The notes under the pieces are model-generated. The model was not told the DNA's origin. It worked only from the letters and a program-made list of their open reading frames with translations, and did not search any database. Positions 1 through 10,744 of a stretch of DNA of 64,000 nt are shown here, one piece after another. The position numbers and the translations under genes are program-made. The stretch is from Coleophora flavipennella. Taxonomy: Eukaryota > Arthropoda > Insecta > Lepidoptera > Coleophoridae. Where the stretch lies: assembly GCA_947284805.1 (NCBI GenBank), contig OX369286.1, positions 5,516,372 to 5,580,371 of the forward strand, given 5' to 3'. How positions within the stretch are numbered: position 1 is the stretch's first letter; each line of letters opens with the position of its first letter.

Positions 1-232
1 ACAATTTGAATAAACTGTGACATATGTGATTAAAAATTCATTCTCATTCCTATCTTTCCTATCTACCTATTCTATTCCTATCTTCAATATTGTGTAAAAA
101 AACTGTGAAGCTGATTCTTTCTAAGACCCAACTCTGGTAGGATTCATTTGTGTTTATTTTTTTGTGATTTGTGTTTGTAATTTAAGTGTGTATTGTTTTT
201 CTAATTCTTATGTTCTTTTGTGGCTTATATTT

Positions 233-531
233 CATCATCATCATATCAGCTCAAATACGTCCCCACAAAGGGGCTCAAGCCTACCCTGAATTAGGGTGAT
301 CGGGCCTTATTCAACCACGCGGGCAAGTGCGGGTTGGTCGACTTCACACACAACCTTCGAGTTTCTCCGCAGGCGTGTGCAGGTTTCCTCACGATGTTTT
401 CCTTCACTGTAAGAGCGTCGGATAAACGTACATATGAAATCGAAATTCGAAAACACATTGGTACGTGGCAGGAATCGAACCACGACCTCCCGGACAGGAG
501 GTAGTGGCCCTTGCCATTACGTCACCGACGC
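233..531 (-). mobile_element. tRNA-derived SINE, family A, full length
   Basis: This is one of about 19 copies in the window of a SINE of roughly 290 bp. On the minus strand the head reads GCGTCGGTGACGTAATGGC (A-box region) and then GGTTCGATTCC (a clear RNA polymerase III B box). A conserved body follows, and the tail reads GAGCTGATATGATGATGA. Two head variants occur: A1, as here, with CTACCTCCTGTCCGG between the boxes, and A2 with GGCTCAACCGGTAACG and GGGTTCAAATCC. The whole head and tail are present. The transcript is non-coding. Confidence 0.85.
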
Positions 532-1242
532 AGTTTCTACCATACCTTTATTAATCCTTTGATCCTAATTAAACCAGTTCCTGTACGTTAAGCCTTGCTT
601 TAAGCCTGTAATGACATTCATCCTTGGATTCTGTTGATCTGTTTTCATCTCAGTGAAATTAGTTTAGTTAATCCAAGGAGTGAGACTGCCTTTAATACCT
701 TCACCTTCAACTGGTACAGTAATAGGCATGTCAGTAGGTAGATTACACTTTTACATATTACTAGCTTTTGACCGCGGTTCACCCGCATGCACATCGTTTT
801 TATGACTGTCTTTTAGGGTGAGTGGTGATCACAAGCGGCTCGCTGGCGTGGATATGAGTTTTCCTCAGATCCCTCAGGACCGATATCGGGATATTCTGAT
901 TAGAAGTCTATATCACTTCCAACCCTCTAAACCAATTCTATACAAAAAACCTTCCCTCAGGAACTGCATCAGACTTTGCTATTTTCACGTGATAAAAAGT
1001 AGCCTATGTCCTTCCTAGTGACACAGGCTACCTGCATGCCAAATTTCATCAAGATTCGTTAAGGTGTTGAAGCGTGAAAAGGTAATAAACAAACAAACAA
1101 ACAAATAAACAAACAAACACATCTATAATAATATAATAAAACTGTAACGAAGCCGTGTCTGTACATGAAACATTTTTGGAAAATAATAACTGTGGTGGAT
1201 ATTACTAACGATACAGAGGCCAAAACAACAAATTTTGGAATT

Positions 1243-1245
<3 letters not shown>

Positions 1246-1279
<34 letters not shown>

Positions 1280-1280
1280 T
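1246..1280 (+). repeat. (GTCT)n microsatellite inside Helitron unit A
   Basis: About eight and a half GTCT repeats follow TTTTGGAATTTTT and precede a conserved TTCGCGCATCACGCAAAAAC. The same tract sits at the same place in units B and C with different lengths, so it travels with the element. Confidence 0.9.
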
Positions 1281-2009
1281 CGCGCATCACGCAAAAACTA
1301 CCAGGCCGATTTTGATGAAATTTTGTATGGTGGTTCCTTATAGCCCGGGTTAACATATAGGATACTTTTTATCCCAGAAAATTCAAGAGTTCCCGTGGGA
1401 AAATCAAATGTATTCATTTATAGAATGGCTCACCACGCAAATGTGGCTTGACCTATTACAATCAAATTTTACACGTTGATACCCTTATCGCGAACTAAAA
1501 CTGGGACATTGTGAATCCCAAAAAATTAGGGTTCCTACAGGAATGCAAAAAATTGTATCTTTAGAATGAGTCAACGTAACAATATGAAACCTTTACATTG
1601 GGATGGGGTGTTTTGACCATCATTGTATAGTCGCGTATTCTTTATCCCGGAAAACTAAAGAGGTCCCGTGGGAAATTATCTAGATACTTACAATAATAAC
1701 AATAGAGTTCTTTTCCACTTATTAGCTACACATACCACACATTATAATCATAGCAGCAGAATGTCAATAGATGGCACTGCAGGGATAATAAAACGCGCTT
1801 AAGTTGTATTAAAACATTAAAATATTATTTCATACTTTTGAGTGGATTTATTTTATGTATTTTTCAGCACTACTTTAAACTCTGGAACTATGCTACGTAA
1901 AGATGTGTTTCATAGACGAACAAAGAGGTATTTTTTTACAGATTCCAATCGTGTAAAAAAATAAAAACACATAAATCGAGTTAAACATCTTTTAACAGGA
2001 GGCACAGAT

Positions 2010-2640
2010 ATGGGAACTCTTCTGACGGCGACTATTTGCGTGTGGCAGTTGCTCTACGCCTGCAATATCAATATCTGTGAACCTCATCAATGTATTTGCG
2101 GGTCCTCGGTGGAGGCAATTGGCCATCACTCACTGAGTTGCAGTCGTGTTTGTGAAGATTATCACGTCACCAATTCCTTAATGACCTCAATTGGAGGGTA
2201 CTGGTCTCGGCCAGATAGAATATTGCATCTTTGATGCAGCCGCCGACCGGGCTTTAGGCGATCTGATGGCAAAAGGCCGGAGGGTTTAAACAGGTGCTAT
2301 GGCAGAGAGCAACGTGTCTGCTTTGGGAAGCCACTTTTTCTGCCTCACTCCTCACCCGTACGGTACTGCTGCTCAATTTGCGGTGAGAAAGAAGCATAAT
2401 AAGTACTCGGTCTTGGAGGCAAATTACTGCTTTGTGCCGCTGGTCTGTGTGACAACCGGCTGCTGAACCCTCAGAGGCCTTTGCATTCACAAAGAAGATT
2501 GGCCTTCGCCGTCGAGAGAGGAGATGTGACGTGAGGTCCTACCTGCTGCTAAGGTTGTCTATCGCCATCCAGCGCGGCAACGAGAAGTGCGTCTTGGGCT
2601 CCTTTGGAGCTGATACGACTCGAGGATTTGACCCATATTA
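2010..2640 (+). pseudogene. Fossil of RT-associated C-terminal region, copy A
   Basis: A decayed coding fragment. Across shifting frames I read YLRVAVALRL, CEPHQCICGSSVEAIGHHSLSC, RSDGKRPEGL, HNKYSVLEANYCFVPLV, and finally LSIAIQRGNEKCVLG. This series (CxCG with HHxLSC, then DGKRPDG, then KY..LE..Y.FVP, then RxSxAxQRGN) is, from memory, the C-terminal region that follows the reverse transcriptase in many invertebrate retroelement proteins. It holds a putative zinc-binding cluster and a PD-(D/E)XK-like nuclease signature; the family name is inference. The fragment has stops and frameshifts. CTTTTAACAG just before GAGGCACAG resembles a 3' splice site, so a genomic piece may have been captured. 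Confidence 0.6.
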
Positions 2641-2708
2641 ATATTGTCAGGAAATTTTATTACTAGATTGATACCTATAATGATTTCAATTAGTTTTTTG
2701 ATAATATT

Positions 2709-3009
2709 TCATCTTATCAATTTATATACGTCCCCACCAAGGGCCTCGACCTGCCCTGAGTTAGGGCGATCTGGCCTTAGACGATCACGCGGGCCCATTG
2801 CGGGTTGATTGACTTCACACATAAGCTTCGAATTTCTTCGCAGGCGTGTGCAGGTTTCCTCACGATGTTTTTCTCACCGTAAGAGCGTCGGATAAACGTA
2901 CATATCAGTATGAAATCGATATTCGTATATATATTAGTAAGTGGCAGGATTCGAACCACGGCCTTCCGGACAGGAGGTAGTGGCCTTAACCGTTTTGCCA
3001 CCGACGCTC
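2709..3009 (-). mobile_element. SINE A inside Helitron unit A
   Basis: A full-length A1 copy with B box GGTTCGAATCC on the minus strand. Orthologous copies sit at the same position in units B (7614-7914) and C (10053-10353), so it was inserted before the unit multiplied. Confidence 0.85.
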
Positions 3010-3628
3010 TATATTTTATTTAAGATTTAGAAATCCTTAATTTATATTATAAATGTAAAAATGTGTTTGTTTGTTCGTTACCTATTCACACTTCAACACC
3101 TCTACCAATCTTGATGAAATTTGGCATGCAGGTAGCCTGTATCACTGGGAATAAAATAGTTAACCTTTTATCTGTGGAAATTATCATAGCCCGATGCAGT
3201 TCCTGAGGAAACTAAAACAATACTCTTTGTTTGTTTTATTTAAAATCGTAACGAAAAAATGGATTGGTTTGATTTTTAGCACAGAGATGAGGTGGAAAAT
3301 GATATAATTTACTAATAAGTATATCCTGACATAGTTCCCGAGGGATCTGGGGACAACTGTTTTCTACGTTCGCGCACGTCGGTGGCGTCGCAACGGAGCA
3401 ACGGATTAAAGTGATTTTTTGTATAGAATTTGTTGAGGGGGTGGGAAGTGACAAATACTGCTAATCCGAATAGCCCGATACAGTTCTTGAGGTACCTGGA
3501 GAAAACTCATGTCCACGCTTGCGAGCTGATTGCGACTCGCGCACCACTCACCCTCAAAAAGATTCATAAAAGCTATGTCCACGTGGGCGAAGCCGCGGGC
3601 AAAAGCTATTTATAATATTAGTAAGGAT

Positions 3629-4552
3629 TACGACCGGCCCCGGCTTTGCCCGGGTGCAATGCTGATACTAAATATCCTACATAATGTCTTTATGTACAAC
3701 GTTCACAGCTTTTTTGTCATTAGACAATACAAACATGTTTTATTTAGAGGTTACTCTTGAAATAATTGGCCATGTGAAAAACACTCAACGCTCAAATCTA
3801 AGCCTGCAACGTTGAAAGTTTGACCCTGCGATTTATTAGTGTTCATTGCAAAATATATCTTTCGGATCATCAGAAGGGTTTTGGCCGTATCTAAGAAATA
3901 AACTCGTCTTCGAGAAGTTTTGGAGTATACAATCAATATTCACACAAGTTTGCAACACGAGGCTTCACGATGATTCGGATGAAAACCGATTATTTTATAC
4001 ACTGCAATGAGTTCGGCACGGGGCTGGCTTCCCAAGTTGACAGTTCAGCTGCTCGATCAAAAGTGTTCGTAAAATAATTGGCGCCTCTTTCGTAGCCTCT
4101 GTAGGTAGGCTGCATTGTCTTTAATGGTTCGATAATGACAACGATTCTGATTGGCTAACAAACAAGTACCAACACTACCAACTTCCGGGTTCCGGTCTCG
4201 CACAGACCACGCCTTGGCCAAAGATGACTATTATTACTACCCTAGCTAACCGATTGACGTTTCAAAATAAAACACACGGTGCTTCGATGCATGCATAGAT
4301 GGCGCCACGTCCTTGCGCTCCGACATATCTTTACCGGAAATTGTAGGCGTTTAAATTGGAACGGTAAATCCGATGGTATCAGAGGAATTCGGGGAATCAA
4401 TACAGCTTCTCCGGTACCACATCCGGTGAGTATTGTGCACTCTACTATAATAGTTTTTAGTGATTTTACAAGCAAACGCGTGCCATTGCAATGTTTAGGT
4501 GGATCCAGGTTTCTTAATAAAATAACGGGACAACCTACTTTCAACACTATTT
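3629..4552 (-). pseudogene. 3' end of an autonomous Helitron: Pif1-like helicase fossil
   Basis: On the minus strand 4547-4333 encodes LKVGCPVILLRNLDPPKHCN...GTRL..., then IPRIPLIPSDLPFQFKRL and QFPVKI. After a 462-bp insert, 3854-3760 continues YFAMNTNKSQGQTFNVAGLD and CFSHGQL, and a last piece reads NMFVLSNDKKAVNVVHKDIM then stop near 3678. This is the C-terminal part of the Helitron RepHel protein, the SF1B Pif1-type helicase used in rolling-circle transposition. About 10 bases coding for the residues after SHGQL (expected YVAC) are deleted, shifting the frame before SRVTSK. The 3' terminal hairpin CCCGGGCAAAGCCGGG lies at 3637-3655. The N-terminal Rep nuclease and most of the helicase are absent; the upstream break is near 4552. 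Confidence 0.85.
3863..4324. mobile_element. 462-bp unidentified insertion in the helicase fossil
   Basis: The helicase reading frame is interrupted exactly between PVKI and YFAM. Both sides carry the 8-bp direct repeat ATATCTTT (3855-3862 and 4325-4332). Removing the insert and one repeat restores the frame. The ends (CGGATCATCA at the left, GCGCTCCGAC at the right) share only a weak inverted CGGA, so I cannot assign a superfamily. Eight bases would fit hAT or P elements, or a retroposon. Confidence 0.75.
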
Positions 4553-5800
4553 TATAGGACTAGTAACTAGTTCAGACGGGTTCAAAGAATCAAGAAAATT
4601 GAATAAAGATTAATGCTAAATTGCTTTAAATCGCTTCGTACATAAACCATTATTTATGGTTAAAAGTAAAGGATAAAAAATGGTTTGTGTGTTATCCTGA
4701 GATAAACATATACCATCGCGGACATTTTGTAGACCTTTTTAAAGTGTATTTTACTATAGTACATTATTTCGATCTATCTCGTAGGGTTCAGCCAGCATTT
4801 GCAATATAAGCACAAAAAAGTGTATATTAGAAACCTCTAAAATTATCAGTGTTTCTCTGCTATATTATGCATAAATTATACATATAAACCTTCCTCTTGA
4901 ATCACTCTTTTTATTAAAAGAAACCGCACCAAAGTCCTAAGTAACGGATTAAAGTTCTAAATTTACATAGGGACAGACAAACAGCAGGAAGGGACTTTAA
5001 TAGCAACACTGAGGTTATAAAACAAATATTGTCATCGCTTATATAGGTACTATAGATAAAAAGTGCCCAAGTGGTAACTTTTAACCCACTTGGGATTAAA
5101 GTGGCACAGAAGGAATTTTCAAGTAAGGATAATTTATGTTATGATTTTTTTAAAAAAAGGAAGCAACCTCGTACGTACGGGGTTGCAAGTCCCAACTGTT
5201 CCTAAAGTTAAATTTAAAAGTCCAATTGGGTTTTTTGACCAAAAAAAATATGAAAACGTAGTACTTGTGGATGGTGGCGGTGTTTGAAGGCACCCTGGTG
5301 TCGAACACAGCGTTACACTCCCGAGGTCCAGGAGGCTCGGAAGAATAAAACAGTCCGGGACGAGTGACTTTCACCGGTCTCTAGGAAGATGGAAAAACAG
5401 AACGAATTTCCGCTTAGTGGTACTACTTCGTCGTAGGGAGATAAGCCGAAAACGTGAAAAGGACCGGAATGTTAACAAACACGCGGCTCAAAGGTGAAAC
5501 GATTAACGGAGAATAAAAACACTTACCTCAAAAAAACGGTGAGGGAACCGATCACATTAAACTGTTATATAACAAACGATGGCAGAAAATAAACATAGGT
5601 AATTAGTTTATAAAATAATTTCCAGAACACAACATAAAAACAGGAGCGATGATAATCTTTTGAGAAAAAAATAAAAACACACACCTGTCTAGCAAAATAT
5701 TCAAATTCCAAAGCAATTTCGATAAAGAGAATGTGACCTAAATACTGTGAAGACCGAAGCGCAAAAAGATCGAATATGTAACAGGAAATTCTACACTACA
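4553..5800. other. Unassigned A+T-rich stretch
   Basis: I see no convincing gene or named element. Near 5069-5100 the inverted pair CCCAAGTGGT and ACCCACTTGGG could form a short hairpin. 5275-5480 is less A+T-rich than the rest but shows no coding motif I recognise. Confidence 0.4.
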
Positions 5801-5996
5801 TCATCATATCATCTTATATACGTCCCCACCGAGGGGCTTGAGCCTACCCTGAATTAGGGCGATCGGGCCTTAGTCGACCACGCGTCCCAGTGTGGGTTGG
5901 TCGACTTCACACACAACCTGCGAGTTTCTCCGCAGGCATGTGCAGGTTTCCTCACGATGTTTTTCCTTCACCGTAAGAGCGTCGAATAAACGTACA
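5801..5996 (-). mobile_element. SINE A, 3' half, split by Helitron dimer
   Basis: Tail and body of a SINE A copy up to AATAAACGTACA. Its missing head is found at 11685-11785, after the Helitron dimer. The two halves join as CGTACA|TATGAAAT, which matches undisturbed copies such as 16937-16970. Confidence 0.9.
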
Positions 5997-6118
5997 TCTA
6001 TCTATAATATAATAAAACTGTAACGGGGCCGTGTCTGTACATGAAATATTTTTGGAAAATAATAAATGTGGTGGACATTACTAACGATACAGAGGCCAAA
6101 ACAACAACTTTTGGAATT

Positions 6119-6120
<2 letters not shown>

Positions 6121-6159
<39 letters not shown>
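6121..6159 (+). repeat. (GTCT)n microsatellite in unit B
   Basis: Nine to ten GTCT repeats at the same internal site as in units A and C. Confidence 0.9.
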
Positions 6160-6904
6160 ATGTTCGCGCATCGCAAAAACTACCAGGCCGATTTTAATGA
6201 AATTTTGTATGGTGGTTCCTTATAGCCCGGGTTAACATATAGGATACTTTTTATCCCGGAAAATTCAAGAGATCCCGCGGGAAAATCAAAAGTATTCATT
6301 TATAGTATGGCTCACCTCGCAAATGTGGCTTGACCTATTACAATCAAATTTTACACGTTGATACCCTTATCGCGAACTAAAACTGGGACATTGTGAATCC
6401 CAAAAAAATTAGGGTTCCTACAGGAATGCAAAAAATTGTATCTTTAGAATGACTCAACGTAACAATATGAAACCTTTACATTGGGATGGGGTTTTTTGAC
6501 CATCATTGTAAAGTCGGGTATTCTTTATCCCGGAAAACTAAAGAGGTCCCGTGGGAAATTATTTATCGATACTTACAATAATAAATATAGAGTACTTTTT
6601 CAACATATAAGCCACACATACCACACATTATAATCATAGCAGCAAAATGTCAATAGATGGCACTGCAGGAATAATAAAACGCGCTTAAGTTGTGTTAAAA
6701 CATTAAAATAGTATTTCATACTTTTGAGTGGATTTCTTTTATGTATTTTTCAGCATACGCTTTTTACACAACTCTCTGGAACTATGGCACGTAGCGATGT
6801 GTTTCATAGACGAACAGATAGGTATTTTTTTATAGATTGTAATCGTGTAAAAAAAATTAAAAACACATAAATCGAGTTTAGCTTCTTTTAACAGGAGGCA
6901 CAGA

Positions 6905-7527
6905 TATGGGAAATCTTCTGACGGCGACTATTTGCATGTGGCAGTTGCTCTCCGCCTGCAATATCAATCTGTGAACCTCATTAATGTATTTGCGGGTCCA
7001 CGGTGGAGGCAAGTGGCCATCACTCACTGAGTTGCAGTCGTGTTTGTGAAGATTCCCACGTCACCAATTCCTTAATGACCTCATTCGGAGGGCACTGGTC
7101 TCGGCCAGATGGAATATTCCATCTTTGATGCAGCCGCCGGCCGGGCTTTAGTCGATCTGATGGCAAAAGGCTGGAGGGTTTAAACAGGTGCTATGGCAGA
7201 GAGGAACGTGTCTGCTTTGGGAAGCCACTTTTTCTGCCTCACTGTACGGTACTGCTGCTCAATTTTCGGCGAGAAAGAAGCATAATAAGTACTCGGTCTT
7301 GGAGGCAAATTACTGCTTTGTGCCGCTGGTCTGTGAGACAACCGGCTGCTGAACCCTCAGAGGCCTTTGCCTTCACAAAGGAGATTGGCCTTCGCCTTCG
7401 AGAGAGGAGATGTGACGTGAGGTCCTACCTGCTGCTAAGGTTGTCTATTGCCATCCAGCGCGGCAACGAGAAGTGCGTCTTGGGCTCCTTTGGAGCTAAT
7501 ACGACTCGAGTATTTGACCCATATTAA
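6905..7527 (+). pseudogene. Fossil of RT-associated C-terminal region, copy B
   Basis: Same fragment as in unit A, with its own small indels. The best-preserved part reads, across frames, NKYSVLEANYCFVPLVCETT and then FAFTKEIGLRLRERRCDVRS and YLLLRLSIAIQRGNEKC, which restores residues that copy A has lost to frameshifts. It is interrupted by stops and cannot give a protein. Function of the family is inferred, see copy A. Confidence 0.6.
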
Positions 7528-7613
7528 TATTGTTAGGAAATTTTATTACTAGATTGATACCTATAATGATTTGAATTAGTTTTTTGATAATATAGGTACC
7601 TATATATGTTATT

Positions 7614-7914
7614 TCATCATATCAGTTTATATACGTCCCCACCAAGGGGCTCAACCTGCCCTGAGTTAGGGCGATCTGGCCTTAGACGATCACGCGGGCC
7701 CATTGCGGGTTGATTGACTTCACACATAAGCTTCGAATTTCTTCGAAGGCGTGTGCAGGTTTCCTCACGATGTTTTTCTCACCGTAAGAGCGTCGGATAA
7801 ACGTACATACCAGTATGAAATCGATATTCGTATAGATATTGATAAGTGGCAGGATTCGAACCACGGCCTTCCGGACAGGAGGTAGTGGCCCTAACCGTTT
7901 TGCCACTGACGCTC
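7614..7914 (-). mobile_element. SINE A inside Helitron unit B
   Basis: Full-length A1 copy with GGTTCGAATCC on the minus strand, at the position shared with units A and C. Confidence 0.85.
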
Positions 7915-8621
7915 TATATTTCATTTAAGATTTAGAAATCCTTACTTAATATTATAAATGTGAAAATGTGTTTGTTTGTTTGTTACCTATTCACACTTCA
8001 ACACCTCTATCAATCTTGATGAAATTTGGCATGCAGGTAGCCTGTATCACTGGGAATGAAATAGTCAACCTTTTATCTGTGGAAATTATCATAGCCCGAT
8101 ACAGTTCCTGAAGAAACTAAAACAATACTCTTTGTTCGTTTTATATAAAATCGTAACGAAAAAATAGATTGGTGTGATTTTTAGCACAGAGATGTGGTGG
8201 AAAATGATATAATTTACTAATAAGTATATCCTGACATAGTTCCCGAGGGATCTGGGGACAACTGTTTTCTACGCTCGCGCACGTCGGTGGCGTCGCAACG
8301 GAGCAACTTTTGTATAGAATTTGTTGAGGGGGTGGGAAGTAACAAAGACTGCTAATCTGAATAGCCCGATACAGTTTCTGAGGTACCTGGAGAAAACTCA
8401 TGTTCACGCTTGCGAGCTGATTGCGGCTCGCGCACCACTCACCCTCAAAAAGGGTCATAAAAGCTATGTCCACGTGGGCGAAGCCGCGGGCAAAAGCTAG
8501 TCTATAATATAATAAAACTGTAACGGGGCCGTGTCTGTACATGAAATATTTTTGGAAAATAATAACTGTGGTGGATATTACTAACGATACAGAGGCCAAA
8601 ACAACAAATTTTGGAATTTTT

Positions 8622-8648
8622 GTCTGTCTGTCTGTCTGTCTGTCTGTA
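8622..8648 (+). repeat. (GTCT)n microsatellite in unit C
   Basis: About six to seven GTCT repeats, the shortest of the three homologous tracts. Confidence 0.9.
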
Positions 8649-9389
8649 TGTTCGCGCATCACGCAAAAACTACCAGGCCGATTTCGATGAAATTTTGTAT
8701 GGTGGTTCCTTATAGCCCGGGTTAACATATAGGATACTTTTTATCCCAGAAAAATCAAGAGTTCCCGTGGGAAAATCAAAAGTATTCATTTATAGAATGG
8801 CTCACCACGCAAATGTGGCTTGACCTATTACATTTAAATTTTACACGTTGATACCCTTATCGCGAACTAAAACTGGGACATTGTGAATCCCAAAAAAAAT
8901 AGGGTTCCTACAGGAATGCATAAAATTGTATCTTTAGAATGACTCAACGTAACAATATGAAACCTTTACATTGGGATGGGATGTTTTGACCATCATTGTA
9001 TAGTCGGGTACTCTTTATCCCGGAAAACTAAGGAGGTCCCGTGGGAAATTATCTATCGATACTTACAATAATAACAATAGAGAACTTTTTTCTGTATATT
9101 AACTACACATACCAAACATTATAATCATAGTAGCAGAATGTCAATAGATTGCACTGCAGGAATAATAAAACCCGCTTAAGTTGTATTAAAACATTACAAT
9201 ATTATTTCATACTTTTGAGTGGATTTCTGTTATGTATTTTTCAGCATACGCTACTTTAAACTCTGCAACTATGATACGTAGCGATGTGGTTCATAGACGA
9301 ACAGAGAGGTATTTTTTTACAGATTCCAATCGTGTAAAAAAATAAAAACACATAAATCGAGCTTAACATCTTTTAACAGGAGGCACAGA

Positions 9390-9985
9390 TATGGGAACTC
9401 TTCTGACGGTGACTATTTGCGTGTGGCAGTTGCTCTCCGCCTGCAATATCAATATCTGTGAACCTCATTAATGTATTTGCGGGTCCTCGGTGGAGGCAAT
9501 TGACCATCACTCACTGAGTTGCAGTCGTGTTTGTGAAGATTTTCACGTCACCAATTCCTTAATGACCTCACTCGGAGGGTACTGGTCTCGGCCAGATAGA
9601 ATATTCCATCTTTGATGCAGCCGCCGACCGGGCTTTAGGCGATCTGATGGCAAAAGGCCGGAGGGTTTAAACAGGTGCTATGGCAGAGAGGAACGTGTCT
9701 GCTTTAGGAAGCCACTTTTTCTGCCTCACTCCTCACCCGAACGGTACTGCTGCTCAACTTGCGGTGAGAAAGAAGCATAATAAGTAATCGGTCTTGGAGG
9801 CAAATTACTGCTTTGTGCCGCTGGTCTGTGAGACAACCGGCTGCTGAACCCTCAGAGGCCTTTGCCTTCACAAAGAATTGTCCTACCTGCTGCTAAGGTT
9901 GTATATTGCCATCCAGCGCGGCAACGAGAAGTGCGACTTGGGCTCCTTTGGAGCTGATACGACTCGAGGATTTGACCCATATTAA
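9390..9985 (+). pseudogene. Fossil of RT-associated C-terminal region, copy C
   Basis: Third copy of the fragment. It keeps the CG...HHSLSC cluster, DGKRPEGL and AIQRGNEKC, but about 40 bases around KEIGLRLRERR are deleted (CACAAAGAATTGTCC at 9869). Not translatable. Confidence 0.6.
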
Positions 9986-10052
9986 TATTGTTAGGAAATT
10001 TTATTACTAGATTGATACCTATAATGATTTGAATTAGTTTTTTGATAATATT

Positions 10053-10353
10053 TCATCATATCAGTTTACATACGTCCCCACCAAGGGGCTCGACCTGCCC
10101 TGAGTTAGGGCGATCTGGCCTTAGACGATCACGCGGGCCCATTGCGGGTTGATTGACTTCACACATAAGCTTCGAATTTCTTCGCAGGCGTGTGCAGGTT
10201 TCCTCACGATGTTTTTCTCACCGTAAGAGCGTCGGATAAACGTACATACCAGTATGAAATCGATATTCGTATAGATATTGGTAAGTGGCAGGATTCGAAC
10301 CACGGCCTTCCGGACAGGAGGTAGTGGCCCTAACCGTTTTGCCACCGACGCTC
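10053..10353 (-). mobile_element. SINE A inside Helitron unit C
   Basis: Full-length A1 copy at the same site as in units A and B; head ends at GCGTCGG (rc) near 10353. Confidence 0.85.
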
Positions 10354-10369
10354 TTTATTTTATTTAAGA

Positions 10370-10602
10370 CTAGCTGTTTCCCGCGGCTTCACCCGCGTGG
10401 ACCACGTTTCTATGACTTTTCGAGGGTGCGCAGTGCGCGAGCCGCAAGCGGCTCGCGAGCGTGGTAAAAAGTAGCCTATGTCTTAAGCCAGGTCCTAATC
10501 TGTCTACCTACCAAATTTCAGCCAAATCCGTTAAGTAGTTTTTACGGGAAAGCGTAACAGACAGACAGAGTTACTTTCACATTTATAATATTAGTAGGGA
10601 TT
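10370..10602 (-). mobile_element. Short Helitron nested in unit C
   Basis: On the minus strand it runs from TCCCTACTAATATTATAAAT to GCCGCGGGAAACAGCTAG. Flanks are A (10369) and T (10603). Units A and B give the empty site, TTTAAGA|TTTAGAAATCC. It carries a CAGACAGACAG tract and AAAAAGTAGCCTATGTC, typical of this short Helitron group in Lepidoptera. Confidence 0.9.
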
Positions 10603-10744
10603 TAGAAATCCTTACTTTATATTATAAATGTAAAAATGTGTTTGTGTATTTGATACCTATTCACACTTCATCACCTCTACCAATCTTGATGAAATTTAGC
10701 ATGCAGGTAGCCTGTATCACTGGGAATGAAATTGTCAACCTTTT

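Larger units (their letters stand above)
1122..3608 (+). mobile_element. Helitron unit A (about 2.5 kb, non-autonomous)
   Basis: The unit begins TCTATAATAATATAATAAAA after an A and ends GCGGGCAAAAGCTA followed by T. The final G of CTAG is lost. In order it holds a (GTCT)n tract at 1246-1280, a unique stretch, a fossil reverse-transcriptase-associated fragment (2010-2640), a minus-strand SINE A (2709-3009), and a segment shared with the short Helitrons (3035-3608). It matches units B and C along its whole length. No replication initiator or helicase gene is inside, so it must be moved in trans. Confidence 0.85.
761..3627 (-). mobile_element. Small Helitron (outer host) split by Helitron unit A
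   Basis: Two pieces, 761-1121 and 3609-3627, form one non-autonomous Helitron read on the minus strand. It starts TCCTTACTAATATTATAAA (rc of 3609-3627) and ends CCGCGGTCAAAAGCTAG (rc of 761-777), with a CG-rich inverted stem before CTAG. The flanks are A at 760 and T at 3628, as expected for insertion between A and T. The intact short relatives at 30036-30335, 33248-33485 and 36334-36681 show the uninterrupted order. The 5' side carries an A-C rich stretch (AAAC repeats). Confidence 0.8.
5997..8500 (+). mobile_element. Helitron unit B, first member of a tandem dimer
   Basis: Begins TCTATCTATAATATAATAAA after A at 5996 and ends GGGCAAAAGCTAG at 8500. Same order of parts as unit A: (GTCT)n at 6121-6159, fossil RT-associated fragment, SINE, and the short-Helitron-like 3' section. 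The CG-rich stem CACGTGGGCGAAGCCGCG precedes CTAG, as in other Helitrons. No coding capacity for transposition. Confidence 0.9.

Noticed and set aside
233..531. A true tRNA gene at the tRNA-like heads of SINEs A and B
   Set aside because: The A and B boxes are present, but no full cloverleaf with acceptor stem and anticodon loop can be folded, and the sequence continues into SINE bodies.
2777..3001. Recurrent 74-codon frame (MAKRLGPLPPVRKAVV) in several places
   Set aside because: It is SINE A read on its own sense strand; the 'RKAVVRILP' part is the tRNA-like head with the B box.
8141..8728. 195-codon open frame on the minus strand, the longest in the window
   Set aside because: It runs across the junction of two Helitron units, (GTCT)n included, and reads non-coding Helitron ends; no domain and no conservation of frame in unit A.
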